A stretch of DNA of 64,000 bases from NCBI RefSeq assembly GCF_012489685.1, contig NC_080044.1:72588732-72652731 (forward strand). The letters run 5' to 3'. This document shows positions 22,201-31,888 of this stretch, in pieces. The notes under the pieces were generated by a model. It made no database searches, was not told the DNA's origin, and was given only the letters and a program-made list of their open reading frames with translations. Both the position numbers and the translations under genes were made by a program. Origin of the DNA: Lotus japonicus (lineage: Eukaryota > Streptophyta > Magnoliopsida > Fabales > Fabaceae). The first letter of the stretch is position 1. The number at the start of each line of letters is the position of its first letter.

Positions 22201-25200
22201 TTTTCTGATTAATTATGATCTCTTTGTTGGCATATTTTCAGGTAGATTTGCAAGCCCAGGCCAGGGCTCATAGAATTGGTCAAAAGAGGGATGTTCTTGT
22301 TCTTCGCTTCGAAACAGTCAGTACTTTCCCCTAAGTTAAAGTTTGTCATTGATGGGACTATTGTTGATATAATTGCACATATGCTAGGTTGCAGTCCCGT
22401 GAGTTTTTTCTTGACAAAAAAATGTTATTAAATAAAGAGAATATGTTTTAAAAAGCTTTAGTTCTGATAGCTGGTCCATAGTATCCCAAGCTGTTGGTTT
22501 TAAAACAATTTGCCATATTGCAGATAGTTATTGCATTCCTTGTTCCATAGTGAGAAATGAAAATTGTATAAATATTTGAGACTCGTGTCTAGTTAATGCA
22601 ACTACCATACCTGTTGCATGGTGGTGGTGATTTCAAATGTGCTTGTTTTAGACCATGTAAAATTCAAAATTTCAGACTCATATCAGGCAATAAGATGAAT
22701 ACTTAATTAGGGAATTATCGTTTCCCAGTGTAATTTTTTGTAATGATTTTATAAAGCTCTGGTGCATGTATACTGCTTTAAACATAAATGATGCTTTGCT
22801 CTTAAATACAATTGCGTTGGTTCTATATAAAATTTAAATTTATTATACTCTTTGAAACCATAGGGAATTATACATTTTGTGGCCATGATAACAATATTTT
22901 ATTCCTCTATTCTGGGGGTTCAGGGGGAGGGGGGCATGCGATGTTGTTTATCTTGCAAAATGTGTTTGGTTGCCCTTGTCAGCTTGATTGTTTGGTAAAT
23001 GTTGATAGTGCTGTTTTTAGGTGTTAATGGCGTAACATTACTATAAACTATAAAGTAGTGTCATATTTTCATGCTTACTAAGGTGTTATTTTTTTCTTAT
23101 TACAATGTTAAAAGGTTCAAACTGTGGAAGAACAAGTCAGAGCTTCAGCTGAGCACAAACTTGGCGTTGCCAATCAGAGCATTACTGCTGGATTTTTTGA
23201 CAATAATACAAGGTTGGGAATGCTGTGATATAGGTCATCTTAAGCTTATTACAAAGAGTCAACTCTGAATTTTCTTTCTCCATGTTTATTGCAGTGCTGA
23301 AGATCGAAGAGAATACTTGGAGTCCCTTCTGCGTGAGTGTAAGAAAGAAGAAGCTGCACCTGTTTTAGACGATGATGCTTTAAATGATATCTTAGCCCGC
23401 AGGTATATAAAATTTTGTAGCTTTCACCATCTGTCTATCCATCTACGGCTTGATGTGTTGTAAACTTATTTTCTGATGAATGGTTGGATTTTGGGATTTT
23501 CATTTTCACTTTAACGTATATTTGAATGTGTCAATTTCCAACAATAACAACTTACATAGTGTAGTAGGAAATTATGGTAATTCTGGAATATTTTGCATGT
23601 GACTCTTAAGTCACTACCTTCATTTTAATTAATTGTAGGAAAGGCTTTTTCATGATGTATTATTGTCATTTTAGCACTCTACACTTTCCATTGGTGATTT
23701 AAGTTACAGATTATGGAGTTACTTAGAAGGAAGAAAAGTAGATCTGACAGAATCTTATCTTTGTTGCAGTGAAGCGGAAATTGATGTGTTTGAGGCAATT
23801 GACAAAAAAAGGAAGGAAGATGAGCTTGTATGCTATTAATTGTTTGCTTGGGCTTTTCATCCCTATAAATATTGCTTTTTACTTGCTGTTTCTATTATAG
23901 AGAATCTTACTGGACCTAAAAAATGTCCCAGGTAACATGGAAAAAATTGGTGCCTGAACAGGCAACTGATGCATCTGATCTTATTCCTCCTCTTCCTTCT
24001 CGTCTTGTTACTGATGAAGACCTGAAACAGTTCTGTGAGGCAATGAAGATATCTGATGTGCCTAACGTTGGGGTAGAATCCAATGGAGTAAAGCGAAAGA
24101 GTGGATCTGTTGGGGGCCCTGATACTCAACATTATGGCAGGGGAAAACGTGCAAGAGAGGTTTGTCTATATATTTTATTCATTTGGATCGTTTTTGACAA
24201 TTGTATTTGTTGTTTGCTTTTTTCTCTTTGTATGATATTGCACTGCATCGTCACCCCTGGAAATGATGTTCAAAAAGTAGAATAGGAAAATTAATTTAAA
24301 ATATACTGATGTACTACCTAGTTTGTTAGGTATAATACTATCTGGTTGCTTATCACCATCACCATGTACATGCTTTTTATAGGTACGTTCCTATGAAGAG
24401 CAATGGACAGAAGAAGAGTTTGACAAAATGTGTCAGAGTGAATCTACAGATTCACCCAAAGTAAAAGAAGTGGTGGCAGAGATGGGCTCTGCAGCTAATG
24501 CTTCTAGTTCAGTTGTATCTACTACTAACTCTCTACCTGTAGCCATGCCTCTACTGGCCCCAATATTGCCACCTGTGGAGAGTTTGCCAGTACAGAAAGC
24601 GAAAGAGATAACCCCACCAGCCAAACGTGGCCGTGGAAGACCAAAAAGAATAACTTCAGATAGGTCACCAGCTGCGATGATCCCTCCAGCAACTTCTGGA
24701 TCTGTTGAAGTGCATATGCAGTTACTTAAAGGAAATGGGTCTCGAGGGTTAACATCATCAACTCCTGATTCTGCTGAACCTATGGGTGTGAGTGGACCTA
24801 TACAACCATCTGATTCAGGAGCTCCTACTAACACACAGGCTACCACTCCTATGACTACAAGTCCACCTAATTCTCAGTATGCTGCTGCTACTACTATATC
24901 TGTACCTATTCAAGCAAGAGGACAAGGGCAGAAAATTCAAAGTGGTGGAGAAGGGTCAAGGCGTAGAGGGAAGAAGCAGGTCATGATTTCACCTCCTATC
25001 CCTGGTGGTTCTGTTGGTCCTGATATCAAGGTCGGTGAGCAATTGGAAGATAAGTTAGCAAGTCCATCTAAAAGTCAGGCTATCTCCCAGTGTGAAATTG
25101 TCTCTAGCATTTCTGCAGTAAACAGTCCAACTACCATTACAAGTTCTGCTTCTTTGAACTGTGGAAAGGATAACTTGGGTGTTGGGAGTGATTTGAATCC

Positions 25201-28200
25201 TCCGCTACCCCTTCCTTTGCCCTGTACTGCTACTGCTACCTTGGCTCAAACTTCCCCCACATATCCATCCATACAGATGCAAAGTAAAAGGCAAAATAGG
25301 AAATCACAAATTGGAGCTGGCACTCCACGACGTCGGGGAAAGAAACAAGAAACATTATCACCTGTTCCAGATGCTTTAGGTCATCAGTGCTTGAATCAGA
25401 CTTCTAATTTACTTATTTCATCAGGCAGCATATCAGGTGATAAAACCACTGAATTGAAAAGCTTGCAAGAGAACAATGCTCAAGAACCAAAATGTGTTTT
25501 CCAGGATCAAGCATTGCAGAGCCAAGGTGATCAGGATTTAAAATCAATGGAGGGGTCAGATGATTTAGCTAAGCAGACGATGATATTGTCTTCATGTAAA
25601 GATAGTACAATCAAATCTCCAGGTGAATATATTGAGCATTGCAGTGTTAAATTTCTAAAATGTTGAAATATTTATTTTAGAAAATGTCTTGGATGTAAAC
25701 TAAGGACTTCTTTTGCAGGGAACGATTTAGAGAAGGTTAATAATCCTGATGTTCGTGATTCTTCTGTGAATGTTAAATCTTCTGAAATTCCCTCGTCGAA
25801 GATTGAAGTTTGCGATAATTCAGGAAATGAAAATTTATCTGTTCCGACATTGCCTATCGCTGAGGTGACAACAGATCAACATTCAGAGGCAAAAGCTCAT
25901 GAAACTGTTGAAGCTTCAAAAACTGATACTTCAATTGTTGATACTCCAACTAATTCCTTGGCTGGTAGCACAACTATAGAAATCATTAGTAAGCCATTAG
26001 ATCATGTGACTGCAAAGATTGTCCCAGCTATATTGAACAATGTTTATCCTTCTACACCAGGCTCTGGATCTACTCATCCAAGTTTACATGAATCCTTATC
26101 ATCCAAAAGGCAAGGTCGTAAAACTCAAAATAGAGTGGAGCCACCACGGCGTAGGGGGAGAAAATCGGCTTCAGTTTTACCTGTTGTTCCCGATGCTCTT
26201 TCTGGTCAGGATCTTAAACTAAGTCACCATGCCCATAATTCATCAGGGGATGCATTGGAAGGGAAAGCCACTACAAATGTCACTCAAACTCAAGCGATTG
26301 AGATCCTTTTACCCAGTGGAGTAGCTAGTCAAGATTCCAAACGAAAAGAGAGAGCCTCCAATTCTACCCAAAATAAGCAACAGAAAGCTGGATCAACACG
26401 GGCTGACAGTGCAACTGTATCCTCAGATAAAATTGCTGCTTTTGGCCGAATTCATAATGTCAATGATGTTGCACGGGTAATGAAGGAAGTTTTCTCTGGT
26501 ACTTGTTTGCCAAAGCCTAAAGCACATGATTCTCTTGGGAGCGAAGATAGGAACCCACCTATTTTTCATGTAGTGACTAAAGCTGCAGTGGATGCTGGTA
26601 GTAACTGTAGTTTGGAGGAAAAAGCATGTGCTGATGGGAATGTTGCAGTGGATGGCCATGAAAAGCAATCTGATATGCAGAATCTGAAGGGAAAAGCAAG
26701 TTTAGATGCGTCCACTGCCTTTACGTCTGATAAAAAAATAACTCTTGAGAATGATACCTTGTCTAATGTCAGAGAGCCTGAAACCAAATGTAGTTTGGAG
26801 GAAAAAGCATGTTCTGATGGGAATGTTGCAGTGGATGGTCATGAAAAGCAATCAGAATTAGCATCTGATATGCAGAATCTGAAGGGAATAGCAAGTTTAG
26901 ATACATCCACTGCCTTTACCTCTGATAAAAAATTAACTCTTGAGAATGATACCTTGTTGAATGTCAGAGAGCCTGAAACTAAATGTTATGTTGAAGTGGA
27001 AGAAAAGACTGAACAGCCACAACAGTGTATTAAAAACCCAACTACTCAGAGTATAATGGAGGTTCTTGATACAACTCTTAATGCTGCTCAAATATCTGAT
27101 GGGCATCCGGAGAGACTTCCTACAGGTTGTGGCCCCACTATATATTCATCTGTGGTTTCTCCGAGTGCTAAACCTCTTGCGGTAACTGATCATAATCTTG
27201 GAAATCAATCTGAGTCTTCAGAGAAGTGTTCCATATCTTCTCCTCTTGATATTGGTGGCACAGGAGGCGCAACAAATCCATTGGAACCAGAAAATTTTAA
27301 TAATAATCCTGAGTTTAGTAAGGGTGAGGCCTGCAGACAGAGTAATTCGTCCACAAATGAACACCCTAATATCACAGAGCATACTTCTAATAAAAAATTG
27401 GAGTCTTCTGAACCATGTCAAAAATCTTCACCACTTGCTTGTGGTGACAACACTGGGTTATTGGCCCAGGCTGAAAATTTGAGTGATCAACCACAAGTGA
27501 CCATATCTAATCCTGCAGAACATCATCATTTAAGGACAATGATAATTTCTGAACATACTGAAATTAATTCTAGAAATGAAACTGAGTCTTCTTCGAAAGC
27601 TTCTGATGAACTTTCTGTTGATGAGGGAATTGATGGGTGTAAAACTTCTGCATCAGCTGATTGTGATAGAGATGATAAAAGTATATTATCACCAACTATT
27701 GGCAATTTGAAAGGTGAGTTTTTAGAGGCTGGCCATATGGAAATGGACACATCTAACAGTAACATAATGGAGAACGACATGGCTAACAGTTCTGGAGTCC
27801 AGGAGGAACCAAAAGTTGATGATGTGGAAACTGATGTTCAAATGGATTCATCGACCAGTCAGAATATGCTTGTAAATCGTGACGCTGTCCAAGAAAATGT
27901 GGATCTGCCCTCCTGTTTGATGGAAAGTAAAGAAAATATTGAAGGCCCATCCACAAGGACTGAAAATACAGAGTTGGAAATCAGTAAGATGTCTTCAGAT
28001 TCCCCAATAACTGTTAACCATTCTGTGGAGAGCGAACTATTGTCAGTAAAAGGAAAATCATCAGAAGTCGAAGTTTGTGATCAAATAGATGCTCATCAGG
28101 TTTTTAAGGATGATCTAGAAAGGCTTACTTCAAAAGATATGGATGTGTCTTCTCTTTGCAGTCCCCTAGCTCAGGACAAACCAAGTGATCCTCTGATACT

Positions 28201-30348
28201 AGAAGATAGTTGTAGGAACAATCCCAAGGTATGTTATGTTGCACATAGCAGCTCTTGTGGCTCAGTAACTTTCTCTTAAATTTTGTATTGACTTCGTTTG
28301 TACAGGCTCCCATTGTAAATCCATTACCAGAGCGGAAATCAGATTGTTCTGAAGCTGAGATGGTTGATCAAATGAAAACATCTGATGGTGAAAAGGTTGA
28401 TCCAGGACTGACATGTACAAACAAGGAACTGCCTTCTTCCTTGGTCACGGAGCAAGAAAAAGCTGATGTATCAAATCCTTCGGAAACTGAGGTAAGTCAT
28501 TTTGCGCATGGATTATGTTCACTACTGCAATTCTCTCTTTAACTTCCTCCTGATTTATTTCTATAGGGCCCCTCTGCAAATCCAGTACTGCTGCAGGAAT
28601 CAGTTAATTCTGAAACTGAAACGAGTGATCACAAAGAGGTGGAAAACTTGTCTAATAATGAGGGTCCACAAGGAATCTCTAAAGCACAGGATGAATCTGA
28701 AATTGAGGATCAGACAGATCCATTACCAGATCGGAAATCAGAATGTTCTGAAGCTGATATGGTTGATCAAATGAAGACATCTAATGGCGAAAAGGTTGAT
28801 CCAGGGCTGACATGTACAAACAACGAACTGCCTTCTTCCTTGGTCACGGAGCAAGAAAAAGCTGAAGTATCAAATCCTTCAGAAACTGAGGTAAGTTATT
28901 TTGTGCATGGTTATGTTCACTACTGCAATTCTTTCTATAACTTGGTGAATTTATTTCCACAGGGTCCCTCTGCAAATCCATTACTGCTGCAGGAATCAGT
29001 TAATTCTGAAGCTGAAATGAGTGATCACAAAGAGGCGGAAAACTTCTCTAATAATGAGGGTCCACAAAAAATCTCCAAAGCACAGGATGAATCTGAAATT
29101 GAGGATCGAACAGATCTATTACCAGATTGGAAATCAGAATGTTCTGAAGCTGATATGGTTGATCCAATGAAGACATCTAATGGTGAAAAGGTTGATCCAG
29201 GGCTGACATGTACAAACAACGAACTGCTTTCTTCCTTGGTCACGGAGCAAGAAAAAGCTGATGTATCAAATCCTTCGGAAACTGAGGTAAGCCATTTTAC
29301 GCATGGATTATGTTTACTCATGCAATTCTCTCTTTAACTTCCTCCATGATTTATTTCTATAGGCCCCCTCTGCAAATCCAGTACTTCTGCAGGAATCAGT
29401 TAATTCTGATGCTGAAATGAGTGATCACAAAGAGGTGGAAAACTTGTCTAATAATGAGGGTCCACAAAGAATCTCTAAAGCACAGGATGAATCTGAAATT
29501 GAGGATCGGACAGATCCATTACCAGATCGGAAATCAGAATGTTCTGAAGCTGATATGGTTGATCAAATGAAGACATCTAATGGTGAAAATGTTGATCCAG
29601 GGCTGACATGTACAAACAACGAACTGCCTTCTTCCTTGGTGACGGAGCAAGAAAAAGCTGATGTATCAAATCCTTCGGAAACTGAGGTAAGTCATTTTGC
29701 GCAGGGATTATGTTACTACTGCAATTCTCTCTTTAACTCCCTCCATGATTTATTTCTATAGGCCCCCTCTGCAAATCCAGTACTTCTGCAGGAATCAGTT
29801 AATTCTGATGCTGAAATGAGTGATCACAAAGAGGCGGAAAACTTGTCTAATAATGAGGGTCCACAAAAAATCTCCAAAGCACAGGATGAGTCTGAAATTG
29901 AGGATCGGACAGATCCATTACCAGATCCGAAATCAGAATGTTCTGAAGCTGATATGGTTGATCAAATGAAGACATCTAATGGTGAAAAGGTTGATTCAGG
30001 ACTGGCATGTAAAAACGTGGAACTACCTCCTTCCTTGATGACGGAGCAAGTTAAAGCTGATGTATCAAATCCATTGGAAACTGAGGTAAGTCATTTTGTG
30101 CATGGGTTATGTTCACTAATCACTACTGCAATTCTTTCTTTAACTTGGTGAATTTATTTCTACAGGGTCCCTCTGCAAATCCAGTACTGCTGCAGGAATC
30201 AGTTGATTCTGAAGCTGAAATGAGTGATCACAAAAAGGTGGATAACTTGTCTAATATTGATGGTCCACAAAGAATCTCTAAAGCACAGGATGAATCTAGA
30301 GACATTGAGGATCATCTGAGAAAGAGTCGGGTGAGGGTTCAGTGGTAG
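7642..30348 (+). CDS. SYD: SPLAYED-like SWI/SNF chromatin remodelling ATPase, 38 coding exons, 3398 aa
   Basis: Giant SNF2-family gene. The N terminus ([20 protein letters not shown], then [10 protein letters not shown]), an HSA domain (about 770-888), a full bipartite SNF2 ATPase (about 988-1460), a C-terminal flank and a very long low-complexity tail with AT-hook motifs match plant SPLAYED (CHR3), which is also about 3500 residues. SYD is an ATP-driven nucleosome remodeller in the nucleus, acting with ARP and SWI3 subunits in meristem, flower and stress gene control. All 38 exon phases join without a frameshift. The chosen ATG at 7642 is the one in frame with the conserved first exon. Oddities: duplicated first exon upstream, a retrotransposon in intron 24, one GC-AG intron and an amplified terminal exon. 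Exon lists are given in the three following entries. The assignment to SYD rather than the paralogue BRAHMA rests on the length and the conserved N terminus. Confidence 0.93.
9535..9715. repeat. Dispersed repeat fragment in SYD-like intron 4
   Basis: The stretch contains CCCCAAAAGCTAGCTTAGGG and GTGGGACTTCTCAACACACC, a pair of phrases I recognise as a common dispersed repeat of plant genomes, often the end of an LTR or a MITE. No target-site duplication or paired terminus was seen, so it is a fragment of uncertain class. Confidence 0.5.
15275..15386 (-). mobile_element. tRNA-derived SINE, copy 1 (in SYD-like intron 20)
   Basis: On the minus strand the element reads with an A box CAGCTCAAGTGG (15363-15374) and a B box region GGTCCAGGGATCAAATCCC (15309-15327), the internal RNA polymerase III promoter of tRNA-derived SINEs, followed by an A-rich 3' end. 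A related copy lies at about 52877-52995 on the plus strand. Shared phrases include the A box and GGTTGGGGAG-type spacer. It is too diverged to show a target-site duplication. Confidence 0.65.
17571..17955 (-). repeat. 3' LTR (385 bp) of the intron-24 retrotransposon
   Basis: Direct copy of 20648-21032, with TG...CA ends and short inner inverted termini TGTTAGGAACC / GGTTCCTATCA. A plausible TATA region (CTTATATAGCC, plus strand) lies inside. The long ORF of the element runs into this LTR and stops at 17825. Confidence 0.92.
17825..20596 (-). CDS. Gag-like/chromodomain-tail ORF of the non-autonomous retrotransposon, 923 aa
   Basis: A single uninterrupted ORF from ATG at 20596 to a stop inside the 3' LTR. 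Residues 1-80 are a typical Ty3/gypsy Gag start ([20 protein letters not shown], then [17 protein letters not shown]). A proline-rich middle ([20 protein letters not shown]) follows. Near the end, [17 protein letters not shown] then KECFQLPSL resembles the last part of a Ty3/gypsy integrase chromodomain. The 400-odd residues between have no similarity I know, and no pol motifs (no YxDD, no DTG protease triad). I read it as a Gag-to-integrase-tail fusion left after internal loss of pol, or a neutral ORF spanning replaced sequence. No CCHC knuckle was seen. Confidence 0.7.
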   Translation of the reverse strand: MFPEFDGRVAYGWIITVEQYCEAKGISEEKKFSVAEKALTRDALLWWNDWKRRNQRATWMDFVIALLRKFEPDSDLFLPDPVQDTGEEEKQTDETRKAKATNLELRRNWCEEWVKFRCTGDERFEGDRISKNEETEEDLTENIIVAREEMTIAAKLQICYTLQESRGEAAGVMLSVKQPPPPEMINQEEKKIEQVPPDQSYRGAALTSATPMFITRTRSVYDQRLYTLQATESGLANLPPPQPPDKSCHAVVEETLRGAKWKKTQKHPPPKPPEYLDCGCNPAAYATTPAPARSEDKATPATRMREKIAEVSRRLKASAWAKWVKQELDPSLSIMGLAQRDSSCVATGNLLLKLLIAFGKIERKLQNLGPLYESIDCGPITENRNKPSQKGNQICGVLRTCVIVHLWLNPKMFMDAKHGSIVQISFFEASNLQVLKDSSLIHSNANLGVRGQSFLNLSELGNLIEAQHLILSLLTNSKVGSGPVLRGPLEVSGEDNMMVAQLYWEIENGMVELPHPPEKCNKNSSWILTHQICRVEIAIVEVATTGSGLRFPWIRRLSVEVSIDVDFPTIIQLQVQSKIPFCSTLKALTPNEMIKQGVQAVSFHNTDGIWYVKWQKDSKSCLLDSCVIYMILRVVKAVAKNTNNIPMEKHMDPSYVICSLEYGRLTQEIQKLIEGEGDIVTVRVRMKNTAVCIITTMTCRTLDVKRANEETEQQPVISSHMFISRRVRTPDLVAQAVCYACTQADFAKEIFSKSWTHMIAAKTLLLGLLVAIECKMNTWDIGGCSYFSATTWSTSCFKQWDSGGVLLSQPLPSCLNEEGELQPELEQLLISRSGQQGDREVPMKWKTLPDSDSSWESLAAMKECFQLPSLRTRMFLRKGEMIGTQILVVLVLLRYLLGRVEREIKLIPTSDNCQADVAVSSGC
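20635..20646 (-). other. Primer binding site of the retrotransposon
   Basis: Minus-strand TGGTATCAGAGC begins one base after the 5' LTR and is complementary to the 3' end of initiator methionine tRNA, the standard primer for plant LTR retroelements. Confidence 0.9.
20648..21032 (-). repeat. 5' LTR (385 bp) of the intron-24 retrotransposon
   Basis: Pairs with 17571-17955. It is followed on the minus strand by the tRNA-iMet-type primer site at 20635-20646. The flanking TTCGC at 21033-21037 matches the duplicate before the other LTR. Confidence 0.92.
22153..22242 (+). other. GC-AG intron (intron 25) in the SYD-like ATPase domain
   Basis: Exon 25 ends DTDWNPQ at 22153 and exon 26 starts [14 protein letters not shown] at 22242. 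This junction is fixed by the SNF2 motif that spans it. The donor is CAG before GCAATG, so the intron is GC-AG rather than GT-AG; the acceptor TTTTCAG is normal. Confidence 0.85.
26606..26983 (+). repeat. Internal in-frame tandem duplication inside SYD-like exon 32
   Basis: Two neighbouring units, 26606-26788 (183 bases) and 26789-26983 (195 bases), encode residues about 2304-2364 and 2365-2429. Both open CSLEEKAC and close NVREPETK. The second has a four-residue insert (SELA). They differ at a few codons, so this is a fairly recent unequal duplication without loss of frame. Confidence 0.9.
28306..30348 (+). repeat. Tandem amplification of one 324-base exon plus intron at the SYD-like 3' end
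   Basis: Exons 34, 35, 36 and 37 are each exactly 324 bases (108 codons, phase 0). They start at 28567, 28963, 29363 and 29762, a period of 396-400 bases. Exon 33 (186 bases) is a partial unit matching the second half, and exon 38 (183 coding bases) matches the first half before diverging to the stop. Each unit contains GPSANP or [38 protein letters not shown] and [16 protein letters not shown]. The introns between them are also near copies (GTAAGTCATTTTG starts). The units differ by only a few substitutions. Confidence 0.95.
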
Positions 30349-31279
30349 GAGAAGCCCAGGAGTCTGAAACTAAGTAATGAAATATATATATCCCTGTATA
30401 TAATTATATACGTTATATATTACACGTGTTAAAGGAAAGGTTTTTGTACATGTATGTCATTACCAGATGTTGTTGGGATGTGATTATAATTTATATGGTC
30501 TTACGACCTGCATGTCTAGTTCTCAGTTATTTTGCTATCAGCTTATTTGTTGAAAGTTGAAACAGTATCCCAACACACTTATATCTGAATAGGATATTTG
30601 AAGGTTCATTTTTACAAAGAAATTATATTGGCACATATTTTTTGGGTTACTAAATAGACAGACATGTTACGATAAAGGTTTAGTGTTTCTATCTTTTGGG
30701 TGAATTTATTCAAAGTGACTTAATTGAACTAATCGTCTATGGGACTGGTTGGCAAAATATGTTAATTATCAAGGGATGATTAGGAGCCAACTATGTAAAG
30801 AGTAATCTCCTACGTGCGTCTGTAATATGTTCTTACAGGTATTGAAGTAGTTTGCTAATTGTCCAAACATTGGCAGCAAAGAGGGAATATTAAGCCACAC
30901 ATTATCAACTGCAATCTGATTTCCGTTCTAGTCCTAACATAAGGGTCTTGGGTGTTAAGAGGGAATATTAAGCCACACATTATCAATTGATATGGCTAAT
31001 GAAGTACTTGTAAATGGTAGGATAATCATTACCGCTAAGCTAACTTTTAAGGTAGAGTTAGATTAAACTTGAATTCTAATTGACACCTTTACAAGTTTTA
31101 TAAAGTTGTTTTTGAGTTCATTATTTTTAACCAGCAAGGGATTGACTGCTTGCTTCATCCCGCCCTTCCTTCCCTCACCTGTCCCACGTTCTCAGGAGTG
31201 TAGAATTTTTAAGTATGGTTGATGTAAAATTTTGTGAATAAATCTTTTTTTTTTGTCTCATCCACTGTGCAAAAAGATA
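30349..31279. other. 3' flank of the SYD-like gene and intergenic DNA
   Basis: The likely 3' untranslated region follows the stop at 30348, with several AATAAA-like AT-rich stretches but no clear single poly(A) signal. Two copies of a short phrase (AGAGGGAATATTAAGCCACA) lie at about 30881 and 30959. No gene was seen. Confidence 0.5.
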
Positions 31280-31642
31280 TTCCCTCCGTTCCAGAAAGTT
31301 TGTTGTTTTGCACCATTTTTCAATATCCCAAAATGTTTGTTGTTTTAGAAAATCAATGCATTTTTTGTTAATTTTTTTCACATATACCTTCATTTAATAC
31401 ATTTTGTCTCACTTATCACCTTTCATATTAACCAACCACAACTCTTCTCTATTAATTACAATTTATTCTATCTAAGTATAATTTAATATTTACACATCAT
31501 ACTAGTAAAATTAAATAAAGACACCCAAACCCATAAACACCATAGCCACCTCTGTCAATTGGCGTATGAAGAAGATTTAAGCCGTTTGCAAACTTTCTTT
31601 GTGCCACAACCTTAAACTACAAACTTTCTGGAAGCGAGGGAG
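31280..31642. mobile_element. Stowaway-like MITE, 363 bp, in the PPR gene promoter
   Basis: Left end TTCCCTCCGTTCCAGAAAG and right end CTTTCTGGAAGCGAGGGAG are inverted copies, each bordered by TA (31278-31279 and 31643-31644). The CTCCCTCCGT-type terminus with a TA duplication is typical of Tc1/mariner-derived Stowaway elements. It ends about 245 bases before the PPR start codon. Confidence 0.85.
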
Positions 31643-31888
31643 TATCTGATGAAATGTAGTTGATCCCTCAACCTTGGAAAGTGTCTTACCATGTCTCAAT
31701 GAAAGGAAACATTATATATTCCATGATGAATGGAGTAATATGAATCATGGTCCTCAACAAAACGTTATATATTAGCTGTAGTGAGTATTAGACAACAGGG
31801 TCAGACAGAGCCAGGTGTGTTGGAAGTTTTTGATTTTGAGAACATCGATGATTATTTTATTTCCATCCTCAACTCCAACAAAACCAGA

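Larger units (their letters stand above)
13547..24159 (+). other. SYD: SYD-like ATPase segment: exons 16-30 (residues 988-1594)
   Basis: Exons: 13547-13643, 13876-14048, 14137-14350, 14587-14712, 14833-14922, 15557-15673, 15834-15914, 16743-16850, 17146-17315, 22075-22153, 22242-22316, 23115-23212, 23295-23402, 23770-23827, 23932-24159. Motif [10 protein letters not shown], is at residues 1009-1017; motif II, DEGH, at 1115-1118; motif [12 protein letters not shown], follows. Helicase C has [19 protein letters not shown] and the QARAHRIGQ arginine-finger motif. All catalytic motifs are intact, so the ATPase should work if intron 24 (17316-22074, 4759 bases) is removed correctly. Exons 28-30 carry the acidic/basic region after the ATPase (SnAC-like). 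Confidence 0.92.
24383..30348 (+). other. SYD: SYD-like C-terminal tail: exons 31-38 (residues 1595-3398)
   Basis: Exons: 24383-25622, 25719-28228, 28306-28491, 28567-28890, 28963-29286, 29363-29686, 29762-30085, 30166-30348. Exon 31 opens [20 protein letters not shown], then becomes Ser/Thr/Pro-rich with an AT-hook (KRGRGRPKR, near residue 1675) and basic patches [16 protein letters not shown] and PRRRGRKS that recur with the same spacing motif (PVVPDAL-like). AT-hooks bind the minor groove of AT-rich DNA. The tail is otherwise acidic and disordered. It ends RKSRVRVQW before TAG at 30346-30348. Confidence 0.87.

Noticed and set aside
21950..22273. Frame reading through intron 25 after DWNPQ
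   Set aside because: It abandons the conserved [14 protein letters not shown] motif, which a GC-AG intron restores.
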